In this document: piece by piece, positions 1 through 8,730 of the stretch
How positions within the stretch are numbered: the stretch's first letter is position 1
How the letters are laid out: every line of letters starts with the position of its first letter
Source: Marinibacterium sp050389775
GTDB taxonomy: Bacteria; Pseudomonadota; Alphaproteobacteria; Rhodobacterales; Rhodobacteraceae
Direction: 5' to 3'
DNA: 64,000 nt
NCBI RefSeq assembly: GCF_050389775.1
Contig: NZ_CP177144.1
Span: 1,550,001 to 1,614,000 of the forward strand
Made by a program: the position numbers and the translations under genes
The notes under the pieces: model-generated
The model's input: only the letters and a program-made list of their open reading frames with translations
The model's database searches: none
What the model was told of the DNA's origin: nothing

Positions 1-617
1 ATGCCCGACACCGGGCTGTCGCCATCTTCGATGAAGGTCATCTTGTCGGCCAGCGGATCGACATGGGTGGCCATCTGCTTGGCCGGGCCGCTGTCGGGCA
101 GGGCTTTCCAGCCGTCGTATTCGGCCCGGCCGGTGACATAGCGCGCATTGGCGAAGGTCGGGGCGCCGTCGGTCATCAGCCCGCCGATGTGATCGCCATG
201 CATGTGGGTCAGCACGACAACGTCGATCTCGTCGGGGGTGCGGCCGGCTTCGGCCAGCGCGCGGGTGATGCCGCCCTGGCCCAGGCCGGTGTCGAAGAGC
301 ACCAGCTCGGCCCCGGTGTCGACGAGGGTGGGGGTGAAATAGAACTGTGCCATGTCGGCGGGAATGAAATTGGCGGCCGAGACATCGCGGAAGGTGGTAT
401 CGTCGACATTGACGCCGAAGATGTCCTTGACGCCGTCGCGGGGCAGCGAGCCGTCGAGCAGGGTGGTGACGGCGAAATCGCCGAGCTGGAAGCCGCGGGC
501 ATGGGGCATCGGGGGCATGGCGGGCGCGCTTTCGTGTTCGGCGGCCCGGGCGGCGGTGGCGGCGGCCATGGGCAGGGCGGCGCCACCGAGCAGGGCGGTA
601 CGTCTGGTCAGGGTCAT
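1..617 (-). CDS. MBL-fold metallohydrolase with Tat-type signal (C-terminus outside window)
   Basis: Partial gene read on the minus strand from an ATG at 617; its 3' part lies beyond base 1. The N-terminus has a twin-arginine export-like start (MTLTRRTALLGGAALP) followed by an Ala-rich hydrophobic stretch. The zinc-binding block reads VVLTHMHGDHIGG at about residue 130, the HxHxDH signature of the metallo-beta-lactamase fold, with an upstream LFDTGLG strand typical of the family. The fold hydrolyses ester, lactone, thioester or phosphate bonds using one or two metal ions. The leader suggests a folded periplasmic enzyme. Substrate cannot be assigned from this part: lactonase-like and sulfatase-like members share these motifs. 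It is divergent from the DUF1801 gene across about 145 bp. Confidence 0.85.
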   Translation of the reverse strand, partial: MTLTRRTALLGGAALPMAAATAARAAEHESAPAMPPMPHARGFQLGDFAVTTLLDGSLPRDGVKDIFGVNVDDTTFRDVSAANFIPADMAQFYFTPTLVDTGAELVLFDTGLGQGGITRALAEAGRTPDEIDVVVLTHMHGDHIGGLMTDGAPTFANARYVTGRAEYDGWKALPDSGPAKQMATHVDPLADKMTFIEDGDSPVSG

Positions 618-762
618 TCGTGCATCCTCCGTGTTGATGGGCGCAATGATAGACCGGGCGCATGCGGCGGCTGCGTGAATGATCGCTCAAATTTCCGTGT
701 GCGGCGCGGGGCGGCCGGTGGACGGCCGGATACTTGGAAAGAGAAAGAAGCAGGAGGTGGCG

Positions 763-1182
763 ATGAAGACGGTGGAGACGGGGGCGTCGGTGGCGGAGTA
801 CCTGGCCGGTGTTCAGCCCGCGCGCAGGGCCGGGGAGGCCCGGGAGCTGGACCGGATCTTTCGCAACGCCACGGGGTACGAGCCGCGGATGTGGGGCGAG
901 AGCATCCTGGGGTACGGGCGGTATCACTACACCTATGCCAGCGGGCGACACGGTGATTTCCTGGCCACGGGGTTTGCCCCGCGCAAGGCGGCGCTGACGA
1001 TCTACATCATGCCGGGCTATGCCGATTTCAGCGAGATCCTGGGCCGGCTGGGCAAGCACCGGCTGGGGCGGTCCTGTCTTTACATCACCCGGCTGGACGA
1101 TGTCGACGCCGGGGTGCTGGCCGAGCTGATCCGGGCCGGGCTGCGCGACCTGGCCGGGCATTGGCCGGTCGAGCCGACCTGA
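763..1182 (+). CDS. DUF1801 domain-containing protein
   Basis: 139-residue cytoplasmic protein. The start at 763 is chosen because an AGGAGG lies at 752-757, six bases upstream, and the preceding in-frame sequence is low-complexity. The residues MWGESILGYGRYHY and a later FAPRKAALTIYIMPGY are characteristic of the DUF1801 (YdhG-like) fold, a small alpha/beta domain of unknown biochemical role. No catalytic residues can be named and there is no signal or membrane segment. It sits 68 bp upstream of gltX on the same strand, but nothing links the two functionally. Confidence 0.8.
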   Translation: MKTVETGASVAEYLAGVQPARRAGEARELDRIFRNATGYEPRMWGESILGYGRYHYTYASGRHGDFLATGFAPRKAALTIYIMPGYADFSEILGRLGKHRLGRSCLYITRLDDVDAGVLAELIRAGLRDLAGHWPVEPT

Positions 1183-1250
1183 GGCTCCGGGGAAAACTGG
1201 ACAATCGCGGCCGGCCATGAGAAAGCCCGGATCGGATCCAGGAGACAGAC

Positions 1251-2576
1251 ATGACCACGACCCGCTTCGCGCCGTCGCCCACCGGCTATATCCATGTGGG
1301 CAACCTGCGGACCGCGCTGATGAACTATCTCATCGCGCGCAAGGCCGGGGGCACCTTCATCCTGCGCATCGACGACACCGACCCGGAGCGGTCGAAGGAA
1401 GAATATGTCGATGCCATCAAGCAGGACATGGAGTGGCTCGGCCTGCATTGGGACCGGGTCGAGCGGCAATCGGAGCGGCTGGACCGCTATGCCGAGGCGG
1501 CCGACCGCCTGCGCGAGATGGGCCGGTTCTACGAGGCCTGGGAAACGCCGACCGAGCTGGACCTCAAGCGCAAGAAACAGCTGAACATGGGCAAGCCGCC
1601 GGTCTATGACCGGGCGGCCCTGGCGCTGAGCGACGACGACAAGGCCCGGCTGCGCGCCGAGCGCGGGCAGGGGGTCTGGCGGTTCAAGCTGGACCAGGAG
1701 CGCATCGAATGGGCCGACGGGATCCTCGGCGACATTTCGATCGATGCGGCCAGCGTGTCGGACCCGGTGCTGATCCGGGGCGACGGGCAGGTGCTGTACA
1801 CCCTGGCCTCGGTCGTCGACGACACCGAGATGGGCGTGACCGACGTGGTGCGCGGGTCGGACCACGTGACCAACACGGCGACCCAGATCCAGATCATCGA
1901 GGCGCTTGGCGGCACCGCGCCGCGCTTTGCCCACCATTCGCTGCTGACCGGCCCCCAGGGCGAGGCGCTGTCCAAGCGGCTGGGCACGCTGGCCCTGCGC
2001 GATCTGCGCGAGGCCGGGGTCCAGCCGATGGCGCTGCTCAGCCTGATGGCCCGGCTCGGCTCGGCCGATCCGGTCGAGCTGCGCGGTGACGTGTCCGAGC
2101 TGGTCGAAGGGTTCGACATCACGCGGTTCGGCGCCGCGCCGACCAAGTTCGATGTCGAGGATCTCTATCCGCTGACCGCCCGCCTGCTGCAGGGCCTGCC
2201 GCTTGAGGCCGTGGCCGGCGACGTGGCTGCGGCCGGTGTGCCCGACGAGATCGCGGCGCCGTTCTGGGCGGTGATGAAGGACAATATCACGACGCTGAAG
2301 GACCTGGGCCCCTGGTGGGAGATGCTGCGCGACGGGGCGACGCCCGACGTGGCCGACGAGGACCGCGATTTCATCGCCTTTGCCTTCGGCCTGCTGCCCG
2401 AGCCGCCCTATGACGCAACGACCTGGGGCGCCTGGACCGATGCGGTCAAGAAAGAGAGCGGGCGTAAGGGCAAGGGCCTGTTCATGCCCCTGCGCAAGGC
2501 TCTGACCGGCCAGGCCCGGGGCCCGGAAATGGCCGCGCTGATGCCGCTGATCCAGAAGGTCAACAAGACGTTCTGA
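1251..2576 (+). CDS. gltX: Glutamate--tRNA ligase
   Basis: 441-residue class I aminoacyl-tRNA synthetase that attaches glutamate to tRNA in the cytoplasm. The HIGH motif is at residues 8-18 (PSPTGYIHVGN) and the KMSKS equivalent is ALSKRLG at about residue 239. DDTDPERSKEEYV near residue 44 is the usual glutamyl-specific block. The ATG at 1251 has AGGAGA eight bases upstream. Length fits the shorter GluRS paralogue; many alphaproteobacteria keep two gltX genes, one of which makes Glu-tRNA(Gln) for GatCAB transamidation. Whether this copy is discriminating or not cannot be told here. A strong hairpin follows the stop codon. Confidence 0.95.
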   Translation: MTTTRFAPSPTGYIHVGNLRTALMNYLIARKAGGTFILRIDDTDPERSKEEYVDAIKQDMEWLGLHWDRVERQSERLDRYAEAADRLREMGRFYEAWETPTELDLKRKKQLNMGKPPVYDRAALALSDDDKARLRAERGQGVWRFKLDQERIEWADGILGDISIDAASVSDPVLIRGDGQVLYTLASVVDDTEMGVTDVVRGSDHVTNTATQIQIIEALGGTAPRFAHHSLLTGPQGEALSKRLGTLALRDLREAGVQPMALLSLMARLGSADPVELRGDVSELVEGFDITRFGAAPTKFDVEDLYPLTARLLQGLPLEAVAGDVAAAGVPDEIAAPFWAVMKDNITTLKDLGPWWEMLRDGATPDVADEDRDFIAFAFGLLPEPPYDATTWGAWTDAVKKESGRKGKGLFMPLRKALTGQARGPEMAALMPLIQKVNKTF

Positions 2577-2583
2577 TCGCCGG

Positions 2584-2607
2584 GGGGGGCGTTCGGCGCC
2601 CCCCTTT
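2584..2607 (+). terminator. Rho-independent terminator of gltX
   Basis: Eight-base stem GGGGGGCG / CGCCCCCC (2584-2591 and 2597-2604) with loop TTCGG, followed by TTT. It starts 8 bp after the gltX stop. A second GC hairpin (2608-2614 / 2622-2628) follows and may serve the convergent gene at 2641. Confidence 0.75.
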
Positions 2608-2640
2608 GCCCGGCGCCTGAGGCCGGGCACAAGCGCCGGT

Positions 2641-3210
2641 TCAGTCCAGGGCGATGACCGGCACCGACAGGGCGGCGAGCCGGCTGTCGACGATGTCGCG
2701 CTCGGTGGGGCTCAGGTCCTGGTGGCGGGGATAGCGCGGCGCGGCGCGGTCGTTGAGTACCGGGCTGGTCCAGCCGTCGGTCGTGGCAAAGAACCGGTCC
2801 ACCCCGTCTTCGCCAAAGACCTTCAGATAGCCCTGCACCACCACGTCGAGATAGCTCATCAGGATCGGATGGGGCCGGTCGGGCACATGCTGGCCGGCTT
2901 CGGGCACCGCGTAGATAGCGATCGACAGCGGGCGGGTCACCGGGTGGCGGACCTGGTCGGTCACGGCATGGCGGTCATAGGCATATTCCCGTTCATCCAG
3001 TGCGGCCCAGTCATTGCCCGGCACATGGGCGATCATGCCCTCGATCTCGGCCCCGGCATCGGGCACGACGGTCAGGAAGGCCACCTCGCGCAGGGGGGTA
3101 TAGCGCCAGGCCCGGCGCCAGCCGCGGATGGTGGCGGGATGGGCATCGGTGAACGTGTGGGTGGCCAGGTTCACCAGGCTGCCATAGCCGAAGAAGAACG
3201 GGTCGGACAT
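2641..3210 (-). CDS. Gamma-glutamylcyclotransferase family protein
   Basis: 189-residue cytoplasmic protein. The N-terminal MSDPFFFGYGSLVN is the nucleotide-free YGSL substrate loop of the gamma-glutamylcyclotransferase fold, which releases 5-oxoproline from gamma-glutamyl compounds. The start at 3210 places this motif at residues 6-12 as in the family, with GAAAGG upstream; longer in-frame extensions are low-complexity. The acid expected as catalytic base is probably in the DEREYAYDRH block near residue 78. The specific substrate (glutathione, gamma-glutamylamine or other) is not visible. It is convergent with gltX and precedes the YbbP-like gene on the same strand by 133 bp that hold nothing recognisable. 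Confidence 0.8.
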   Translation of the reverse strand: MSDPFFFGYGSLVNLATHTFTDAHPATIRGWRRAWRYTPLREVAFLTVVPDAGAEIEGMIAHVPGNDWAALDEREYAYDRHAVTDQVRHPVTRPLSIAIYAVPEAGQHVPDRPHPILMSYLDVVVQGYLKVFGEDGVDRFFATTDGWTSPVLNDRAAPRYPRHQDLSPTERDIVDSRLAALSVPVIALD

Positions 3211-3343
3211 GTCGGGCCTTTCGTCGTGTTGCGGGGGGCTCCGCTCGTGGTCGGGCGCCTCCGCCCGCGCGCCTGTAAGGGCGCGACAAGGCGGGCCAGG
3301 TGCCCCTGTGGTCCCCCGCATGGAGCGGCCCGCCGGTCCAATG

Positions 3344-5872
3344 TCAATCCCGGGCGCGCAGCACCCGGGCGGGGCGGGCGGCCAGCGGGGCCCAGGCATA
3401 GGCCAGACCGGCCAGCAATGTCGCTCCCACGCCGCCGGCCACGATGACCAGGGCCGAGGACCAGATCACCGCGAAATCGGTGTCGAGGATGAACCGGCTG
3501 ACCGCCCAGCCGCCGGCAATGCCCGCGCCCAGGGCGACCAGGCCCGCCGCGGCGCCCAGGATCGCCGAACGCAGGGCAAAGCTGGCCAGGATGCGCCCGC
3601 GCGTGGCGCCCAGGGTCTTGAGCACCGCCGACTCGTAGCGCCGGGCCGCCACGCCCGAGGCCGCCGCGCCGATCAGCACGAGGAAACCGGTCAGCAGCGT
3701 GGCCATGGCCCCATAGGACGTGGCCGCGGCCAGGCCGGTCAGCAGGTCGGCCACCTGTTCGATGGCATCGCGCACGCGGATGGCCGTGACGTTCGGAAAG
3801 GCCGCGCCGATATCGCGCAGGATCGCGGCCTCGGCCTCGGGGGCGGCATGGACCGTGGCGATGAAACTGTGCGGCGCGGCCTCGATGGCCGAAGGGTTCA
3901 TGGCCAGGGTAAAGCCCATGCCCGCGGTCGAAAAATCGACCTCGCGAAAGCTGGCCACCCTGGCATCGATGTCGCGGCCCAGGATGTTGATCGTCAGCAC
4001 GTCGCCCAGCTGCAGGCCGATCTCGTCGGCCTCTTCGGCCGCGACCGACACCAGCGGCGGCCCGTCATAGCCTTCGCCCCACCATTCGCCCCGGGTGATC
4101 CGCGTGCGGTCGGGCAGGGCGCCGGAATAGGTCACGCCCCGGTCGCCTTCCAGCATCCAGTGATCGCCGGCCACTTCGCGGGCGGGCTGGCCGTTGATCC
4201 GGGTGATCATGCCCCGCAGCATCGGCGCGCTGTCCAGCGCCGAGACCTGGGCATCGTCCTCCATGCGGGCGGCAAAGCCGGGCATCTGGTCCTTCTGGAT
4301 GTCGACAAAGAAATAGGACGGGGCAGTTTCCGGCAGGTTGCCGGCGATGGTCCGGCGCAGGTTGCCGTCGATCTGGCCGACGGCGGCCAGCACCGACAGG
4401 CCCAGCCCCAGCGACAGGACCACCGACCCGGCGCCTTCGCGCGGGCCGGAGATGGCCGACAGGGCCCAACGCAGCGCCGGCCGCCCGCGCGACCAGGGCG
4501 CCGCGCGCCGGGCCAGCCGGCGGATCGCCACGGCGGCCAGCGCCAGGGCCAGGAGCGCCCCGGCGATGCCTCCGGTCGTCCACAGCGTCAGCCACCAGGT
4601 GCCGCTGAACCAGGCCGCGGCCGAGACCAGCGCCGCCAGGGCCAGGGCCAGGGCCACCAGGTAGCGCGGCCGGGGCAGCAGGGCGGCGGCGCCCAGGGCA
4701 TCGCGAAACAGCGTTGCCGCGCGGATGTTCTCGGTGCGCGACAAGGGCAGCAGGGTAAACAGAAAGGCCGTCAGCGCCCCGTAAAGCGCCGCCTCGGCCA
4801 GCGGCCCGGGGTAAAGCGTGAACCGCGCGGGGATCGGCAGCTGGGCGGTGATCAGCGGGGCCACGGCCAGCGGCAGCACCGCGCCCAGCACCAGCCCCAG
4901 CGCGATGCCCAGGGCCGACAGCGCCCCGATCTGCAGGAAATAGGTACGGAAGATCGTCGCCCGGTCGGCTCCCAGCGTGCGCAGGGTGGCGATCGTGGCC
5001 GTCTTGCCGGCCAGGTACGACCGCACCGCCGCCGACACGCCGACCCCGCCCACCGCCAGGCCCGACAACCCGACCAGCACCAGGAACGACCCCAGCCGCT
5101 CGACAAATTCGCTGACCCCCGGCGCGCCGTTGCGCGCATCGCTCCAGCGCATGCCCGAGGTGGCCAGGTCGGCTTCGGCCTGCTCCTGCAGGGCGGCCAG
5201 GTCGGTGCCTTCGGGCAGATCCATCCGGTATTTCGACGAAAACAGCGTGCCCGGCGCCAGCAGGCCGGACCCTTCCAGGTCGGCCCGCCGCAGGATCGAC
5301 CGCGGCCCCAGCCCGAACCCGCCCGAGGCATTGTCGGGCTCGCGCAGCAGGGCGGCCGTCAGGACGAAGTCGCTGTCGCCATAGCGCACGACATCGCCGG
5401 GGTGCAGGCCCAGCCGGTCGATCAGCAGCGGGTCCATCACCACCCCGGGCCGCCCGTCGGCCCCGTCCAGCGCCCGGGCCAGGGGCATGTCCGGGTCCAG
5501 CCGGGCCCGGCCGACCAGCGGATAGGCGTCGTCGACGGCCTTGACCTGGGTCAGGCCGCGCTCGGTCTGGCCATCGCGGGTGACCACGACCATCGAGCGG
5601 AAATCGGCAATCTCACTGAGCCGCTCGGCCCGGTCGTGCATCCAGCCCAGCTCGTCCGCGCTGGCAAAGCGGTAGGTAAATTCCATCTCGGCATCGCCGC
5701 CCAGCAGCGCCGCGCCCTCGGAATCGAGCCCGGCCTCGATCGCCGCGCGCACCGTGCCCACCGCCGCGATGGCCGCGACGCCCAGGGCCAGGCAGGCCAG
5801 GAAGATCCGGAAGTCGCGGAACGATCCGCGCAATTCCCGCCGGGCGAACCGCGCCGCCAGCGCCAGGCTCAT
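3344..5872 (-). CDS. FtsX-family ABC transporter permease, YbbP-like
   Basis: 842-residue inner-membrane protein with about ten hydrophobic segments: one near the N-terminus, clusters around residues 265-420 and 455-500, and a last group after residue 700. Long periplasmic domains lie between them, which is the arrangement of YbbP/FtsX-type permeases that act as mechanotransmitters or lipoprotein and lipid extruders. It overlaps the ATPase gene by four bases, with the start codon inside the ATPase stop, so the two are translationally coupled. In E. coli the same trio (tesA divergent from ybbA-ybbP) is conserved. The transported substrate is unknown. Confidence 0.9.
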   Translation of the reverse strand: MSLALAARFARRELRGSFRDFRIFLACLALGVAAIAAVGTVRAAIEAGLDSEGAALLGGDAEMEFTYRFASADELGWMHDRAERLSEIADFRSMVVVTRDGQTERGLTQVKAVDDAYPLVGRARLDPDMPLARALDGADGRPGVVMDPLLIDRLGLHPGDVVRYGDSDFVLTAALLREPDNASGGFGLGPRSILRRADLEGSGLLAPGTLFSSKYRMDLPEGTDLAALQEQAEADLATSGMRWSDARNGAPGVSEFVERLGSFLVLVGLSGLAVGGVGVSAAVRSYLAGKTATIATLRTLGADRATIFRTYFLQIGALSALGIALGLVLGAVLPLAVAPLITAQLPIPARFTLYPGPLAEAALYGALTAFLFTLLPLSRTENIRAATLFRDALGAAALLPRPRYLVALALALAALVSAAAWFSGTWWLTLWTTGGIAGALLALALAAVAIRRLARRAAPWSRGRPALRWALSAISGPREGAGSVVLSLGLGLSVLAAVGQIDGNLRRTIAGNLPETAPSYFFVDIQKDQMPGFAARMEDDAQVSALDSAPMLRGMITRINGQPAREVAGDHWMLEGDRGVTYSGALPDRTRITRGEWWGEGYDGPPLVSVAAEEADEIGLQLGDVLTINILGRDIDARVASFREVDFSTAGMGFTLAMNPSAIEAAPHSFIATVHAAPEAEAAILRDIGAAFPNVTAIRVRDAIEQVADLLTGLAAATSYGAMATLLTGFLVLIGAAASGVAARRYESAVLKTLGATRGRILASFALRSAILGAAAGLVALGAGIAGGWAVSRFILDTDFAVIWSSALVIVAGGVGATLLAGLAYAWAPLAARPARVLRARD

Positions 5873-6555
5873 TCCGCGGCCTCGGCCATTGTGCCGTCGA
5901 TCCGCCCGTCGCGCAGGCGCACGACCCGGTCACAACGCGCGGCCAGCTCGTCGCTGTGGGTCACCAGCACCAGCGTCGCACCATGGGCGTCGCGCAGTTC
6001 GAAGAGCAGGTCCATGATCGCCGTGCCGTTGGCCGCGTCCAGGTTGCCCGTCGGCTCGTCCGCCAGCAGCAGCCGGGGGCGCGGCGCGGCGGCCCGGGCG
6101 AGGGCCACGCGCTGCTGTTCGCCGCCCGACAGCTGGGCCGGGTAATGGTCGCCCCTGTGGCCCAGCCCGACCCGGTCCAGCGCCGCCGCTGCCCGGTCAA
6201 AGGCATCACCGGCCCCGGCCAGTTCCAGCGGCGTGGCCACGTTTTCCAGCGCCGTCATCGTCGGGATCAGGTGGAAGGACTGAAAGACCACGCCCATCGT
6301 GTCGCGCCGGAACCGGGCCAGGGCGTCTTCGTCCATCGCCGTCAGGTCATGGCCCAGGGCCTCGATCCGGCCCGAGCTGGCCCGTTCCAGCCCGCCCATC
6401 AGCATCAGCAACGAGGATTTCCCCGAGCCGGACGGGCCGATCAGGCCAAGCGTCTCGCCTTCCGCCACGTCCAGGTCGATCGAATGAAGGATGTCGATGC
6501 GCCCGGCATTGCTTTCCAGCGAAAGGCACGCATCTTTCAGGGAGAGGACGGGCAT
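5869..6555 (-). CDS. ABC transporter ATP-binding protein, YbbA-like
   Basis: 228-residue ATPase of the MacB/LolD-type class. Walker A is GPSGSGKSSL near residue 40, the ABC signature LSGGEQQRVALARA near residue 142, and Walker B LLLADEPTGNLD follows; a switch histidine is in VLVTHSDE. It should pair with the downstream permease to power extracytoplasmic work. The start at 6555 lies only 48 bp from the divergent esterase start at 6604, so both promoters must share this short region. Confidence 0.92.
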   Translation of the reverse strand: MPVLSLKDACLSLESNAGRIDILHSIDLDVAEGETLGLIGPSGSGKSSLLMLMGGLERASSGRIEALGHDLTAMDEDALARFRRDTMGVVFQSFHLIPTMTALENVATPLELAGAGDAFDRAAAALDRVGLGHRGDHYPAQLSGGEQQRVALARAAAPRPRLLLADEPTGNLDAANGTAIMDLLFELRDAHGATLVLVTHSDELAARCDRVVRLRDGRIDGTMAEAAE

Positions 6556-6603
6556 GGATTTTCCTTTGTCGGCCTGTCAGTTGGATATGGAGCAACGCGG
6601 CCC

Positions 6604-7284
6604 ATGCGCAAGATCGGACGGGGCAAAGGCCCCCTTGGCGCCCTTGTCGGCCCTCTCGCCGCCCCCCTTGCGGCCTTCCTGGTGTCGGCCGGGGCGGGTC
6701 ATGCGGAAACGGTGATCGCGGCCCTGGGCGACAGCCTGACCCAGGGCCACGGGTTGCCGCCCGAACGGGGCTTTGTGCCCCAGCTGGAACATTGGCTGGT
6801 CGATCACGGGGCCGATGTGCGGATGATCAATTCCGGCGTGTCGGGCGACACCACGGCCGGCGGCGCGGCGCGGGTCGGCTGGACCCTGGGCGACGAGGTT
6901 CAGGGGCTGATCGTGGCGCTGGGGGCCAATGACCTCTTGCGCGGGATCGCCCCCGAGGTCGCCCGGCAGAACCTCGAAGCGATCCTGGATGCGGCGGAGG
7001 AAGCCGATGTGCCGGTGCTGCTGGTGGGGTTCGAGGCGCCGCTGAACTACGGGGCCGAGTACAAGGCGGCCTTTGACGCGATCTATCCCGATCTCGCGGC
7101 CAGCCATGACGTGGTCTATGCCGACAATTTCTTTGCCGGCGTGCTGGATATCGGCGCCTCGCCCGAGGCGCTGGCGCCCTACCTGCAGGCCGACCGGTTG
7201 CATCCCAATGCCGATGGCGTGGCGCTGATCGTCGAGGGGCTGGGGCCGAAGGTTCTGGAACTGGTCACCCGGGCCGAAGACTGA
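6604..7284 (+). CDS. SGNH/GDSL arylesterase, TesA-like
   Basis: 226-residue secreted esterase/thioesterase. A basic N-terminus (MRKIGRGKG) and hydrophobic core end in SAGAGHA, a good signal peptidase site at about residue 34. SGNH blocks are visible: GDSLTQGHG (nucleophile Ser, block I), SGVSGDTTAGG (oxyanion Gly), GANDLLRG (Asn) and DRLHPNADG (Asp and His of the triad). The start at 6604 directly precedes the signal sequence. The divergent pairing with ybbA-ybbP homologues matches E. coli tesA. The natural substrate is unknown; family members cleave acyl-CoA, lysophospholipid or aryl esters in the periplasm. Confidence 0.92.
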   Translation: MRKIGRGKGPLGALVGPLAAPLAAFLVSAGAGHAETVIAALGDSLTQGHGLPPERGFVPQLEHWLVDHGADVRMINSGVSGDTTAGGAARVGWTLGDEVQGLIVALGANDLLRGIAPEVARQNLEAILDAAEEADVPVLLVGFEAPLNYGAEYKAAFDAIYPDLAASHDVVYADNFFAGVLDIGASPEALAPYLQADRLHPNADGVALIVEGLGPKVLELVTRAED

Positions 7285-7350
7285 TCCCCCCGGGCGCCGC
7301 GGCAAGCGGCCGGGCGATATTGTCGGTGCAGGGGAAAGCCGTCGCGCGAC

Positions 7351-7602
7351 GGGCGCGAAGGGTTTGCGTGCTGATGGCGCCGGAGACCTGCACGCCATGG
7401 GCGTATGGTGTCTGCGTGTCACGGGGGCGCGGGGTTTGCGTTTCATGCGCAGCGGGGCCTGCGCGTCATGAGGGCGCGAGACACGCGTGCCATGGTGGCG
7501 GGATGCCGTTGCGCCACAAGCGCACGAGACCATAGCACAATGGGGGTATGAGACCGGTGCGCAACGGGCGCACTAGACCATAGCGCCATGTGCGTACGAA
7601 GC
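7351..7602. repeat. Degenerate tandem array, about 24-bp period, 10-11 units
   Basis: Successive units begin near 7351, 7376, 7400, 7425, 7447, 7471, 7496, 7520, 7544, 7567 and 7591. They share the pattern GCGCACGAGACC followed by a GCGCCATGG-like end; for example 7520-7543 and 7567-7590 agree at most positions, while outer units have drifted. Unit length is 23-25 bp. No spacer-repeat alternation, so it is not CRISPR. The period is a multiple of three and is read as an eight-residue repeat on the minus strand, but no start signal supports translation. Confidence 0.6.
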
Positions 7603-7744
7603 CTGACCCGGCGGCGGCCGGCTGGCCGGGCTGCAAGCGGACCGGATGAGTTTGGATCAAAGCGACCGTTTCGGCAGGACCTGCGGACACGCCGGAAGGT
7701 GTTTGCCCGCACGTTGCCGACCGGTGGTCGGCCGTCGTGCCTTT

Positions 7745-7809
7745 CACATGGCAGCATGAGCACATGGCAACATGAGGTCGGCACTTGCAAAAATGACGTC
7801 GACACTTGC
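7745..7809. repeat. Two adjacent short direct duplications
   Basis: CACATGGCAGCATGAG at 7745-7760 is repeated with one change at 7761-7776. Directly after, GTCGGCACTTGC at 7777-7788 recurs with one change at 7798-7809 (period 21). They look like recent local slippage products beside the older 24-bp array. Confidence 0.7.
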
Positions 7810-7867
7810 CAGGATCGGCCGGGCCAAAGGCCACGGCCTGATCGGCCCCGCGACAGGACCGACAAGA

Positions 7868-7888
7868 GGCGCGGACCGGATCCGCGCC
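7868..7888 (-). terminator. Terminator-like hairpin after L,D-transpeptidase gene
   Basis: Eight-base perfect stem GGCGCGGA / TCCGCGCC with five-base loop, six bases past the stop codon; on the minus strand it is followed by TCTTGTC, a weak U-rich tail. Confidence 0.55.
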
Positions 7889-7893
7889 GAGGG

Positions 7894-8448
7894 TCAGAGC
7901 ACCGTGACCGTCGTTCCCACAGGCACGCGGGAATACAAATCGGTGACATGTTCGTTGCGCAGCCGGATGCAGCCGTTCGACACCGAGGTGCCGATGGTGC
8001 TGGGCGCAGTGGTGCCGTGGATGCGGAAATAGGTGTCGCGCCCGTTCTGGAACAGGTAGAGCGCCCGCGCGCCCAGCGGGTTGCCCGGGCCGCCCGGCTG
8101 GACGTAATCGTTGTCCTTGAACTTGCCGTAGGCCACCGGATCACGCTCGATCATCTCGTTGGTCGGGCGCCAGGTTGGCCATTCCTTCTTGGCCCCGATG
8201 ACCGCGCTGCCGGTGAATTCCAGCCCTGCCTTGCCGACGCCCACGCCATAGCGGATCGCCGTGCCCGGCTCGGTCACGTAATACAGGTAGTAGGACCGGG
8301 GCAGCACCAGGATCTGGCCGGGCGCATAGCTCTGCTTGATCTTGACGGTCTGCGGCGCGGGTTCGAACCCCAGGGTCTGGGCTTCGACGGCCAGGGGCAG
8401 GGATACGCCGGCCGCGGTTGCGGCCAGGAACGTGCGGCGAGTGAACAT
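7894..8448 (-). CDS. L,D-transpeptidase (YkuD domain)
   Basis: 184-residue exported protein. It starts MFTRRTFLAATAAG, a Tat-like leader that continues to LAVEA at residue 23. The YkuD catalytic block is HGTTAPSTIGTSVSNGCIRL near residues 147-166, with the conserved His, Ser, Cys and Arg. These enzymes make 3-3 peptidoglycan cross-links or attach proteins to the wall in the periplasm and are blocked by carbapenems. The start at 8448 follows from the leader position. A perfect 14-bp palindrome 47 bp upstream may be an operator. The gene is single and flanked by its own terminator. Confidence 0.92.
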   Translation of the reverse strand: MFTRRTFLAATAAGVSLPLAVEAQTLGFEPAPQTVKIKQSYAPGQILVLPRSYYLYYVTEPGTAIRYGVGVGKAGLEFTGSAVIGAKKEWPTWRPTNEMIERDPVAYGKFKDNDYVQPGGPGNPLGARALYLFQNGRDTYFRIHGTTAPSTIGTSVSNGCIRLRNEHVTDLYSRVPVGTTVTVL

Positions 8449-8494
8449 GCACGGGTCTCCATCATTACCTTGGGAAGGATTATCGCGAATCGGT

Positions 8495-8508
8495 GACCAA
8501 TTGGTCAA
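8495..8508. promoter_or_regulatory. Perfect 14-bp palindrome upstream of L,D-transpeptidase
   Basis: TGACCAATTGGTCA is a perfect palindrome 47 bp upstream of the start at 8448. Its half-site resembles dimeric GntR-type operators (TGGT...ACCA arrangement), but no such regulator gene is adjacent; assignment is inference. Confidence 0.35.
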
Positions 8509-8730
8509 GGCGCGCAGGTTTTTGCGGCCCTCACGATCGCGCGTGTGTGGTGTTTCGGCTGTGCTTCGGGCCGCAGGCGCCTGTCATGGCGATTTCTCCG
8601 GCGCAAAGGGGCCGGGGTGCAGGGATCAGGGGCTGGGATGCAATGCGGGGCTGCAGCCTGAAAACGGCGCAGAGAGCTTGCCATGCGTCATTACCGGCCG
8701 GGGCCGATGTGGACGTGCAAGCCTTGGAAA

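Larger units (their letters stand above)
7285..7893. other. 609-bp intergenic region, mostly degenerate repeats
   Basis: No convincing gene. It contains the 24-bp degenerate array (7351-7602), two small tandem duplications (7745-7809) and the L,D-transpeptidase terminator (7868-7888). Open frames here exist because the 24-bp period preserves frame, and their codon use is unlike the neighbours. Confidence 0.6.

Noticed and set aside
3209..6145. A 978-codon plus-strand frame over ybbA-ybbP homologues
   Set aside because: Composed of Gly/Arg/Gln runs without motifs; the minus strand has Walker motifs and membrane segments.
7351..7602. Possible CRISPR array
   Set aside because: Repeat units are contiguous, 23-25 bp and heavily diverged, with no unique spacers and no cas genes in the window.
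7443..7893. Minus-strand extension of the L,D-transpeptidase region into the repeat array as a repeat protein
   Set aside because: The frame is open only because the unit length preserves frame; there is no ribosome site, and the codon pattern does not match neighbouring genes.
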